NCBI GenBank assembly: GCA_029237515.1
Contig: JARBAV010000476.1
Span: 1 to 6,048, forward strand
Direction of reading: 5' to 3'
DNA length: 6,048 nucleotides
Source of the DNA: Nitrososphaerales archaeon
Lineage (GTDB): Archaea; Thermoproteota; Nitrososphaeria; Nitrososphaerales; Nitrososphaeraceae
Part shown: positions 1 through 5,104 of the stretch, piece after piece
Position numbering within the stretch: position 1 is the first letter of the stretch
Layout of the letters: each line of letters begins with the position of its first letter
Made by a program: the position numbers and the translations under genes
Notes under the pieces: model-generated
What the model was told of the DNA's origin: nothing
The model's database searches: none
What the model saw: only the letters and a program-made list of their open reading frames with translations

Positions 1-937
1 CTACTTCTTTTTCGATACTATTGACAAACCCTTTGGCATCACTGGTCAGATTATCGAACTGCCTTTTCCCTGCGTCGGAAGGGAAAACAATATCGAGTTT
101 TGTTAATGCTATCTGTGTGGCGCTGTTCAGCATTATCGAACGCTTTGCTAAATCATAATTGAAGGGTGCGGCTCTTCTCAATCGTCCTGTGACACTACCA
201 TATTCAGTCCATCCTTTTGAAGTAGTTTCTTCTAATTCTAATTCCCCCTCTAGTGGACCTGATCCTACTCTTGTAACGTATGCCTTGAACACTATCAATA
301 CCTCGCTAACTTTTTTTGGTCCAATTCCGACATCAGAACAAATAGCAGATGCCGTTACATCCTTTGAGGTCACGAAGGGATAGGTCCCATGGTAAAGAGA
401 GAGGAATGTGCCTTGCGTACCTTCAACTAGTACGGTCTTATCCTCGTCAATTGCCCTATTTACTATACTTGGTATGTCCTGTAAATACTCTGACAATTCA
501 AACGAATCTCTTGCAAGAAATGCTTTTCGCAATGCTCGGTCGGCATTTGCAGGTCCTGTTCCAGTTCCAGTTGTTCCTATCCTATTTAAATTTGGATCGG
601 AGCTATCCATTTCAATGTGAGTGTTAGCTATTATGCAACACTGAGGATCAACAAATGTTCTATCTCTTGTATCGAAATTTTTGATTTCTTCAAGGAGGAC
701 GTTTATGTTAATAAGAACTCCTGGGCCAATCATAAGTCTGGTTTGATTGCTTACTAGCGCACTTGGTAACATTCTGGTCTTATGTTCTTTTCCATGGAAC
801 ATTACTGTATGCCCTGCATTGGGCCCTACTCCGCCGCGAACCGCCATATCGGCTTTATCTTTCCTAGCCAAATATGCGACAATTTTCCCCTTTCCTTCAT
901 CACCAAAAAACCCACCTACAATCACCGTACACGGCAT
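1..937 (-). CDS. purA: Adenylosuccinate synthetase, 3' end cut by window edge
   Basis: The enzyme joins aspartate to IMP using GTP, the first committed step from IMP to AMP, in the cytoplasm. I translated 312 codons from the ATG at 937-935. The N-terminal nucleotide loop reads GGFFGDEGKGK (residues 8-18) with the catalytic Asp at 13. GPNAGHT follows, with the catalytic His at 43. Further family motifs are IGTTGTGTGPA (about residues 118-128), the EGTQGT loop near 173-178 followed by HGTYPFVTS, and TRVGSGP near 226-232. Bacterial enzymes are about 430 residues long and archaeal ones about 340, so roughly 25 C-terminal residues should lie beyond the left edge. FF in place of the usual QW in the first loop is, from memory, common in related archaea. 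An in-frame TGA just upstream, and a TATA-like box 27 bp away, fix the start. It is divergent from the gene at 1041. Identity is secure. Confidence 0.96.
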   Translation of the reverse strand, partial: MPCTVIVGGFFGDEGKGKIVAYLARKDKADMAVRGGVGPNAGHTVMFHGKEHKTRMLPSALVSNQTRLMIGPGVLININVLLEEIKNFDTRDRTFVDPQCCIIANTHIEMDSSDPNLNRIGTTGTGTGPANADRALRKAFLARDSFELSEYLQDIPSIVNRAIDEDKTVLVEGTQGTFLSLYHGTYPFVTSKDVTASAICSDVGIGPKKVSEVLIVFKAYVTRVGSGPLEGELELEETTSKGWTEYGSVTGRLRRAAPFNYDLAKRSIMLNSATQIALTKLDIVFPSDAGKRQFDNLTSDAKGFVNSIEKEV

Positions 938-958
938 CCCATCTCATAGATAGGATCA

Positions 959-969
959 GATATTTTAAG
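959..969 (-). promoter_or_regulatory. TATA-like promoter element of purA
   Basis: On the minus strand this reads CTTAAAATATC, centred about 27 bp upstream of the purA ATG at 937. That is the normal spacing between an archaeal TATA box and the transcription start, so the mRNA is probably leaderless or nearly so. Confidence 0.55.
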
Positions 970-985
970 CAAATGGCATTATTGC

Positions 986-1004
986 GATGATCAAAATGAT
1001 CATC
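986..1004. repeat. Perfect palindrome, candidate operator between divergent genes
   Basis: GATGATCA (986-993), a spacer AAA (994-996) and TGATCATC (997-1004) form a perfect inverted repeat with 8-bp arms. It sits between the TATA-like box of purA (959-969) and that of the gene at 1041 (1008-1017), directly abutting the latter. A dimeric regulator bound here would cover the BRE region of the plus-strand promoter and could influence both genes. There is no T-run after it, so it is not a typical terminator. The operator role is inferred from symmetry and position only. Confidence 0.5.
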
Positions 1005-1007
1005 TTA

Positions 1008-1017
1008 CATTAATAAG
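1008..1017 (+). promoter_or_regulatory. TATA-like promoter element of the gene at 1041
   Basis: CATTAATAAG is centred about 28 bp upstream of the ATG at 1041, which predicts a leaderless or nearly leaderless transcript. It begins 4 bp after the palindrome at 986-1004. Confidence 0.5.
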
Positions 1018-1040
1018 CGACATTTCAAAATTACTAAGAT

Positions 1041-1508
1041 ATGCATGATGATTTGCAACAATACCCTACCGAGAATATTGTCCTGATTTTGTCTAAGCTT
1101 CCTGAATTCTTACGTGAGTCGATGATAAGAAGCCGACTGCAGGACCTTTGTGGCAAGGATTTAAAAGCACAGGAAGAATTCATTGACTCCATATTAAGTG
1201 GCCTTTCCTTAGCAGAAAAGGATTCCTTGAGAAAGGTAATTCGAACTTGGCTCGGGATAGTATCAAGTTTGGAGCGCAATAAAATTATGACTATCTTTGC
1301 TGCTTTTATAAATATATACGAAAAGGATCCGACTTTATGTGAGAGGGATTACTTTACGATTCTTTTTGAAGCCTATCAATCGTCAGAAGAAAATCAAAGG
1401 ATGATCCTTCGAGATTGTCTTTTCGAGGCGTTATTCAATCAACATCGAGGTAGACAGATAATGGTCTCTCTGCCTCAGGAAGTACGTTCAGCACTAGCGC
1501 TGCTATGA
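1041..1508 (+). CDS. Hypothetical all-helical cytoplasmic protein, 155 aa
   Basis: I do not recognise this protein. It is 155 residues long, rich in Leu, Glu, Arg and Ile, without Pro/Gly-rich linkers, signal peptide or membrane segment. It reads as a bundle of amphipathic helices, for example residues 11-36 (ending in RSRLQDLCG), 42-78 (with LSLAEKDSLRKVIRTWLG), 79-95 and 105-135. Charged and hydrophobic residues alternate with helical periodicity, which suits a protein-protein interaction or regulatory domain. The ATG at 1041 is preferred because a TATA-like box lies about 28 bp upstream. It is divergent from purA across a shared palindrome, and its TGA overlaps the stop of the convergent gene at 1503 by 6 bp. 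There are no metal-binding motifs or catalytic signatures that I can name. The reading frame has ordinary codon use and is probably real. Confidence 0.75.
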   Translation: MHDDLQQYPTENIVLILSKLPEFLRESMIRSRLQDLCGKDLKAQEEFIDSILSGLSLAEKDSLRKVIRTWLGIVSSLERNKIMTIFAAFINIYEKDPTLCERDYFTILFEAYQSSEENQRMILRDCLFEALFNQHRGRQIMVSLPQEVRSALALL

Positions 1509-1766
1509 ATTGTCTTGTTCCCTTTTGTCAGGATTCTTTTGCAGTTCCTCTGGTTTCTCCAATCCAAAAAACATTCTTTCATGTTTGCGTAACGCTTTTC
1601 TATGTTCTGGAAGGGACATATCCAGCCTCAGTTCGTTGATCACCATCACGGAATAAGTGTTCCATTCTGCCCAACAAGTTGGACACGAAGGATACTTCTG
1701 AGACATCTGATCCAGATTAGAGGAATCATCAAAATCTTTCCCACATTTCATGCAGGTTTTAGACAT
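1503..1766 (-). CDS. YggX-type Fe(II)-trafficking family protein with two CxxC pairs
   Basis: The 87-residue product resembles the Iron_traffic family (E. coli YggX), small cytoplasmic proteins linked to protection of Fe-S clusters and labile iron from oxidation. The shared core is WAEWNTYSVMVINELRLDM (residues 32-50), then PEHRKALRKHERMFF (53-67). This matches the YggX pattern of W-x-x-W, M-x-INE-x-x-L-x-M and EHR-x-x-L. Unlike bacterial members it carries CxxC at 5-8 and CPTC at 28-31, which could form a zinc ribbon or a redox-active metal site. The C-terminal 18 residues are charged and likely disordered. The ATG at 1766 lies about 26 bp downstream of a good TATA-like box, so the message is probably leaderless. 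Its TAG overlaps the end of the convergent gene at 1041-1508. Family assignment is good; function in archaea is inferred. Confidence 0.85.
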   Translation of the reverse strand: MSKTCMKCGKDFDDSSNLDQMSQKYPSCPTCWAEWNTYSVMVINELRLDMSLPEHRKALRKHERMFFGLEKPEELQKNPDKREQDNS

Positions 1767-1787
1767 TAACCGATTTTTACCTGTCGA

Positions 1788-1796
1788 ATATTTTAT
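1788..1796 (-). promoter_or_regulatory. TATA-like promoter element of the YggX-type gene
   Basis: ATAAAATAT on the minus strand is centred about 26 bp from the A of the start codon at 1766. This near-ideal spacing predicts transcription starting on or next to the ATG. Confidence 0.6.
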
Positions 1797-1812
1797 TGTT
1801 TGTTACTTTACC

Positions 1813-1861
1813 AAAAAATGATTACATATTGATCTTCTGTGGAAAACACTTCAGTTTTTCC
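1813..1861 (-). terminator. Probable terminator of the C2H2 gene
   Basis: Downstream of the C2H2 stop (1886), on the minus strand, lies an imperfect inverted repeat (GGAAAAC at 1841-1847 against GTTTTTCC at 1854-1861, one bulged base). A run of six T on the minus strand follows (1813-1818). Oligo-T tracts are the main archaeal termination signal; the hairpin may be incidental. Confidence 0.4.
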
Positions 1862-1885
1862 ATCTTCGAACTCATACTCTAACCG

Positions 1886-2125
1886 CTAGACTCGCTTATT
1901 TTTATAGCTATGAAATTTCATGATGTGAGCTCGCATTTGTTCCATCCCAAGATATTCGAGCCCACAGGAATTACACCTATAAGATTTGTCTTCTCCATGC
2001 GCAACCTGTTGGTGCTGCATTAACTCTTCAATTCTTCTGAAGGTTCTCCCACATTCTTCGCACTTATTTCTTTTAAAAAGCAAATTTGCAGTCGACGTTC
2101 TCCTATTGCGATTGGCACCATACAT
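1886..2125 (-). CDS. Small two-finger C2H2 zinc-finger protein, 79 aa
   Basis: The protein has two classical C2H2 fingers, each with C-x2-C-x12-H-x4-H spacing. Finger 1 uses C22, C25, H38 and H43. Finger 2 uses C51, C54, H67 and H72. Hydrophobic core residues sit at the expected places (F29 and L35 in finger 1; Y58 and M64 in finger 2). The linker HGEDKSYRC approximates the eukaryotic TGEKP type. A basic N-terminal arm (RNRRTSTANLLFKRNK) and basic C-terminus (KNKRV) favour nucleic-acid binding, so a small DNA- or RNA-binding regulator is likely; the target is unknown. The ATG at 2125 is preceded by GGGGATGT, a weak Shine-Dalgarno candidate. It lies upstream of the YggX-type gene on the same strand but is separated by 119 bp with a T-run and a separate promoter. 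It is divergent from the P-II gene. Confidence 0.88.
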   Translation of the reverse strand: MYGANRNRRTSTANLLFKRNKCEECGRTFRRIEELMQHQQVAHGEDKSYRCNSCGLEYLGMEQMRAHIMKFHSYKNKRV

Positions 2126-2151
2126 CCCCGGATGATCTCAATTTGGTTGTC

Positions 2152-2163
2152 ATTTCTAAATTC
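2152..2163 (-). promoter_or_regulatory. Weak TATA-like element of the C2H2 gene
   Basis: The minus strand has an AT-rich stretch containing TTTAGAAAT centred about 33 bp upstream of the ATG at 2125. It is a poorer match than the other promoters here. An alternative is the stronger AT-rich element shared with the P-II promoter at 2188-2200, which would give a leader of about 40 nt. Confidence 0.25.
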
Positions 2164-2187
2164 CTTCTACAATCTAATCTCATAATA

Positions 2188-2200
2188 CTTTAATAAAAGC
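2188..2200 (+). promoter_or_regulatory. TATA-like promoter element of the P-II gene
   Basis: CTTTAATAAAAGC is centred about 33 bp upstream of the ATG at 2228, predicting a leader of only a few nucleotides. The element is nearly symmetric (CTTTAATAAAAG and its complement are both TATA-like), so it could also fire towards the C2H2 gene. Confidence 0.5.
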
Positions 2201-2227
2201 TCATTGTTAGCTATTTGACCCCCTTCT

Positions 2228-2572
2228 ATGAAAAAGATAGAGGCAGTTATGCCACATGCTCGTTTGGAACTTGTGCTCTCGGCGCTAAAGGATATGGGAT
2301 TGGGAGGTCTAACGTATTACGAGTCCAAAGGCAGAGGTCAGAACCCGCGTCCAATCCTGCATTCTGGAAGAGGGACATCGACCTATACTCCTGAATTCAA
2401 TCTCAATGCGACGCTAGTAGTCGTAGCTCAAGACTCTGCCGTCGACAGCATACTTAATACGATACTCGAGAATTCTAGTACTGGACTTAAGGGAGAAGGA
2501 AAGATATTCGTCTACGACCTGGATGACGCCGTAGACATAGGATCAAAGTCTAGAGGTGAAGCTGCGATTTGA
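2228..2572 (+). CDS. P-II family signalling protein, divergent ligand site
   Basis: P-II proteins are trimeric cytoplasmic sensors of ATP/ADP and often 2-oxoglutarate that bind transporters and enzymes through a flexible T-loop. The 114-residue product starts MKKIEAVMPHARLELVLSAL as in GlnB, has the T-loop region at about 35-57, the B-loop TGLKGEGKIFV (85-95) and the usual tail RGEAAI (109-114). Compared with E. coli GlnB the T-loop is two residues longer, with a Tyr at 53 near the position of the modified Tyr51. The residues equivalent to Gln39 and Lys58, which contact 2-oxoglutarate, align with Asn39 and Asn60. The phosphate-binding Arg101 and Arg103 align with Asp103 and Gly105. B-loop Lys90 is kept as Lys92. 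This suggests altered ligand preference. No ammonium transporter gene is adjacent, so the partner cannot be read from context. Family assignment is firm; the alignment was made by eye. Confidence 0.92.
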   Translation: MKKIEAVMPHARLELVLSALKDMGLGGLTYYESKGRGQNPRPILHSGRGTSTYTPEFNLNATLVVVAQDSAVDSILNTILENSSTGLKGEGKIFVYDLDDAVDIGSKSRGEAAI

Positions 2573-2585
2573 AAAGTCATCTTAA

Positions 2586-2629
2586 GTGGAGCGACACCAT
2601 ACAGTAGATCCACCTCACATTAATTTTTT
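2586..2629 (+). terminator. Probable terminator of the P-II gene
   Basis: Starting 14 bp after the P-II stop codon, GTGGA (2586-2590) can pair with TCCAC (2609-2613) and is followed by six T at 2624-2629. The long loop makes the hairpin weak; the T-run is the better evidence. Confidence 0.4.
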
Positions 2630-2842
2630 AGAGAAGAAATAAGGTTTTTAGTGTATTTGAATTAGATTCCTTTCGAATTGTCAATTTTGGGACCTACCAA
2701 GACTAATCCCTATACTGGGGAAATCGCCCTTTAAGCGGGCCTGTTTTGGATTCGAGGGATGAATCATAGATAATTACAATTTGCGACCTCCCTGTTAGAT
2801 TAGGAGATAGTCGAAGCGGCTTCAAGGATCCCTCTTCCCCTT
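2630..2842. other. Gene-free stretch between convergent P-II and aIF5A genes
   Basis: No convincing reading frame is seen here. The stretch holds several small inverted repeats in a row: TCCC (2707-2710) with GGGA (2718-2721), GCCC (2726-2729) with GGGC (2737-2740), and GATTC (2749-2753) with GAATC (2761-2765). GAAGC and GCTTC (around 2813-2823) form a further short palindrome. A TTCGA triplet-like motif at 2751 recalls a tRNA T-loop, but no acceptor stem or D-arm can be built. It may be plain 3' flank of the two genes, or a small structured RNA. Confidence 0.35.
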
Positions 2843-3235
2843 CTAGCCTTTCGCCCTCACTACCTTAATTCGTTCTAGTACTTTCCAGTATTCGACTTCA
2901 CCGCCTTGTCTGATCTTATCTTTCATTTCATCAACATCAGCATCAGTCTCGAATACTTCAAAGGTCTCAAGATCCATAATTTGAAGCGACTGGCCAGAAA
3001 TTGATATGATCTGACCACTTCGCTTGTCGATAAGTGGCACATCAACGTTAGCAGAGACTGGCGAAACCATACTATGTTTAGAACCATCAAAAACGCCAAT
3101 CGCCGAGATTCGAGCCTTAGCGGACCCGTGCTTGCCTGGCTTGCTATGGTCATATGATACTATCCTGCAGGGCTCATTGTCGATTATTATATAGGATCCC
3201 ACCTTTAGGCTACCTAATTCCATTGGCTTACTCAA
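2843..3235 (-). CDS. Translation factor aIF5A (hypusine-containing)
   Basis: This is archaeal initiation factor 5A, the counterpart of eIF5A and bacterial EF-P, which binds the ribosome near the E site and helps peptide-bond formation at difficult sequences. The 130-residue length is typical. The N-terminal SH3-like half (about 1-68) carries the loop HSKPGKHGSAKA, in which Lys35 is the residue converted to (deoxy)hypusine. The C-terminal half (about 69-130) is the OB-fold domain, ending VEYWKVLERIKVVRAKG. The start is TTG at 3235, giving MSKPMELGSLKVGSYIIID, which fits related archaeal proteins; an ATG at 3223 would remove only four residues. A strong TATA-like box about 34 bp upstream of the TTG supports a short leader. 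It is convergent with P-II. The modifying enzyme deoxyhypusine synthase is not in the window. Confidence 0.96.
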   Translation of the reverse strand: MSKPMELGSLKVGSYIIIDNEPCRIVSYDHSKPGKHGSAKARISAIGVFDGSKHSMVSPVSANVDVPLIDKRSGQIISISGQSLQIMDLETFEVFETDADVDEMKDKIRQGGEVEYWKVLERIKVVRAKG

Positions 3236-3264
3236 TGTCGATCAGGTATCTGGAACTCGAAAGG

Positions 3265-3277
3265 ATATATTTAATAT
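3265..3277 (-). promoter_or_regulatory. TATA-like promoter element of aIF5A
   Basis: TATTAAATATATC on the minus strand is the strongest TATA-like box in the window. It predicts transcription starting around 3243, a few bases before the TTG at 3235. It lies in the 53-bp gap just after the stop of the upstream gene at 3289, so aIF5A has its own promoter rather than depending on read-through. Confidence 0.6.
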
Positions 3278-3288
3278 TTCTGCTCAGA

Positions 3289-3894
3289 TTACTTGAATTC
3301 CTCTAGAATAGAAAAACTAAACAAGTTAGATAAGGACATACCCTTTCGTATAGCATCCCTTCTAGTCCTTTCACAGTATCGCTGATCACTCTGATGAGTC
3401 CGACCACCATCTACTTCAAGAATTAACAGATTCCTTGAATAGGGAAAACTAAACTTGGGTTTCATTGAACAGAACACTGTCATTTCTGCGAGTGTGGCCT
3501 TTGTTACTCTGTCTCTCTTAGCCAGCGAAGTGGCCAAGTCGATCAATTCATTCTGTCCATACGAGTATCTCATGAAATAAATGGAAACATAGTTAAGTCG
3601 CTCGCATAGTCTTTCGAAGAGAGTAGTAGTTATCTTGAACTCAAAGACATGTCGCTCATGGCTGGAAATTATTTCTGTTGTGTTCGCCTTGTCTTGCTGA
3701 CCTAGATTCGAGATTAAGATATAGTGGTTAGCTCTGCCGGGAAAATATAGCCTAGTTTCTTCAGTAAACGTTGCAGTCACAAAGTACATCCTCTTGGGTC
3801 CCTGGGAACTCTTCCACTTTTCAAGAGCCATATCAAGATTCGCATGATGTGGAATACATAGGTAGCTCTGATCACTATCTCGCTGGTGCTCCAA
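3289..3894 (-). CDS. Uncharacterised protein with possible DUF559/Vsr-like endonuclease motif
   Basis: The 201-residue product is not recognised over most of its length. Near the C-terminus, RNLLILEVDGGRTH (154-167) followed by an Arg-rich helix (CERTRRDAIRKG, 174-185) resembles the central strand and next helix of DUF559/Vsr-type PD-(D/E)XK nucleases, where a hydrophobic strand ends in E-V-D-G-G-x-x-H. The upstream catalytic Asp usual in that fold is not obvious (KPKFSFPY stands there). The chain also stops 16 residues after the helix, so activity is uncertain. The N-terminal part (1-110) is mixed alpha/beta with no membrane segment or signal peptide. The start is taken as TTG 3894: two in-frame TAA codons lie just upstream and a TATA-like box is centred about 30 bp away. 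An internal ATG at residue 22 is an alternative. It is followed by aIF5A and preceded by a glycosyltransferase gene on the same strand. Confidence 0.7.
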   Translation of the reverse strand: MEHQRDSDQSYLCIPHHANLDMALEKWKSSQGPKRMYFVTATFTEETRLYFPGRANHYILISNLGQQDKANTTEIISSHERHVFEFKITTTLFERLCERLNYVSIYFMRYSYGQNELIDLATSLAKRDRVTKATLAEMTVFCSMKPKFSFPYSRNLLILEVDGGRTHQSDQRYCERTRRDAIRKGMSLSNLFSFSILEEFK

Positions 3895-3918
3895 CCCAGA
3901 GGATTTTTATTATGGAAA

Positions 3919-3929
3919 GTATTTATATG
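3919..3929 (-). promoter_or_regulatory. TATA-like promoter element of the gene at 3894
   Basis: CATATAAATAC on the minus strand is centred about 30 bp upstream of the TTG at 3894, predicting a transcript that begins within a few bases of that codon. This supports the TTG over the internal ATG. Confidence 0.55.
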
Positions 3930-4006
3930 CTACGAAATTTTGTTACTTCGTTTTAGAACCTTAAGTCGGGGATAATAATTCTGAGAAAAGGAACACGTCT
4001 ATTTAA

Positions 4007-4897
4007 TCATCGAGTTTGGGCTTTTGTTGAGGTAGCAATCGTCCATTTGTACGAATTAGTCCCAGGAAGTCTCCAACCATAGAAAGGAAGAAGACATGAA
4101 CAAATAAGCATGAAAATTGCACCAATAGGATCGTCACAAGCAGTCTTTACAGACGCAATCAAAACTGGCCAGAGCGAAGCATTGATTCCGAGCCTTCTTA
4201 CCTGAGTGGAAATTTGTCTATGGCCATTCCTCGACCTCAAGACCTGGGACGTGAAGTCCCTCATATTAGATGGGGGTATGAAGTATACCCTAGCTTTTTC
4301 TCTATAAAGTATGTGATACCCCATTTCTAGAATTCTACACTGCAGATACAGGTCGATTGCTATCGTTTCTTTAGGAATGATGATCCTCTTTGCCAAGTCA
4401 GTGCGTACAGAAAGCGATCTTCCCATAACGGTGTATTGGGATATTCCACGACTTCTGATAACTTCTAACCAACTTGAGATGAATGAAGCAGCTCTAGCAG
4501 TTGACGAACCTGATTTGAGGCAAATAGGATTAGACGCGCATAATCCAACTCTATTGCTCTCCATACATGACACAAGTTCACTTACACACTCTTTATGAGG
4601 CAAAACATCGGCGTCGAATAGCACAATGATATCACCTGTAGCCAAAGAAAAAATTTCATTCCAAGCCGAAGCAGCACCTCCTCTTTCGTCATGATGGCTC
4701 AAATGAATCGGTAGGTAAGGGTGTTGAGACACAAATGATCCTAATATCTTAGGTGTCGCGTCGGAAGAATGGTCGCAAATAATTACCTCACTAATCTGAA
4801 CTTCATCAATGAGCACACTTTCAAATACTGTTCTGATTAACGATAAGATTCTAGCTCCTTCATTATAGGATGGGATTCCTATTGTTATTCTCAACAT
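4007..4897 (-). CDS. Family 2 glycosyltransferase with C-terminal membrane segment
   Basis: The 296-residue product is a GT-A fold inverting glycosyltransferase that probably transfers a sugar from a nucleotide donor to a lipid-linked or surface glycan at the inner face of the membrane. The N-terminus TIGIPSYNEG (5-14) is the classic GT2 opening. D42 (CDHSSD) contacts the donor base, and D95-A96-D97 (VLFDADVLP) is the metal-binding DxD. GRSLSVR (159-165) resembles the acceptor-side motif. ID at 181-182 stands where ED or DD usually provides the catalytic base, followed by QVLRSR (218-223) in place of a processive QxxRW. A hydrophobic stretch at about 258-276 is likely a membrane anchor. The start is ATG 4897 rather than TTG 4915, because the TATA-like box is about 33 bp upstream of the ATG. 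Donor and acceptor cannot be told from sequence, and no other glycan genes are adjacent. Misassignment within GT2 is possible. Confidence 0.87.
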   Translation of the reverse strand: MLRITIGIPSYNEGARILSLIRTVFESVLIDEVQISEVIICDHSSDATPKILGSFVSQHPYLPIHLSHHDERGGAASAWNEIFSLATGDIIVLFDADVLPHKECVSELVSCMESNRVGLCASNPICLKSGSSTARAASFISSWLEVIRSRGISQYTVMGRSLSVRTDLAKRIIIPKETIAIDLYLQCRILEMGYHILYREKARVYFIPPSNMRDFTSQVLRSRNGHRQISTQVRRLGINASLWPVLIASVKTACDDPIGAIFMLICSCLLPFYGWRLPGTNSYKWTIATSTKAQTR

Positions 4898-4924
4898 GAT
4901 CCCTTCGAAGGGCAATGAGGTATT

Positions 4925-4934
4925 GGCTATTTAA
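4925..4934 (-). promoter_or_regulatory. TATA-like promoter element of the glycosyltransferase gene
   Basis: GTTAAATAGC on the minus strand is centred about 33 bp upstream of the ATG at 4897. Transcription starting about 26 bp from its centre would leave too little room to include the TTG at 4915, which supports the ATG as start. Confidence 0.45.
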
Positions 4935-5008
4935 CATTTTGCATGTAGAAATGATAGGTTTTCGAATTAAACTCATTCGCATTAGCGGCTCCAAATATTG
5001 CCCTGCAA

Positions 5009-5032
5009 TTTTTTTTCTCGACCCTATAAACG
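5009..5032 (+). other. Eight-T run followed by an orphan TATA-like element
   Basis: Within the divergent glycosyltransferase-hemB intergenic region, eight consecutive T (5009-5016) are followed by CCTATAAACG (5023-5032). The T-run could end a short plus-strand transcript and the TATA-like element could be a second upstream promoter for the hemB homologue, giving a leader of about 50 nt. No gene is seen immediately upstream, so both roles are weakly supported. Confidence 0.25.
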
Positions 5033-5067
5033 TGACTTTCGCACAGCTCAGACCTCAAGATTATGAT

Positions 5068-5080
5068 ATGATATTATAGC
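5068..5080 (+). promoter_or_regulatory. TATA-like promoter element of the HemB homologue
   Basis: ATGATATTATAGC is centred about 31 bp upstream of the GTG at 5105, placing the transcription start near 5100. No Shine-Dalgarno sequence precedes the GTG, as expected for a leaderless message. Confidence 0.5.
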
Positions 5081-5104
5081 GGGAAGCTGAAATTCTGTAG
5101 CTAA

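Noticed and set aside
159..953. Plus-strand open frames of 68-92 residues at 159-383, 349-627, 408-620 and 747-953.
   Set aside because: They lie opposite purA, whose minus-strand frame is continuous and carries all the family motifs.
1034..1279. Minus-strand frame of 81 residues.
   Set aside because: It lies antisense to the helical protein gene, shows no recognisable motif and lacks its own promoter.
2689..2795. Possible tRNA: three successive short stems with 7-nt loops and a TTCGA motif.
   Set aside because: The GGGACC at the 5' side has no GGTCCC partner, the TTCGA lies in a stem rather than a T-loop, and no D-arm or anticodon arm of proper length forms on either strand.
2923..3153. 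Minus-strand frame of 76 residues inside aIF5A.
   Set aside because: It is an out-of-frame shadow of the aIF5A gene.
4377..4598. Plus-strand frame of 73 residues (and the similar one at 3771-3956).
   Set aside because: Both lie mostly antisense to confident minus-strand genes and show no family features.
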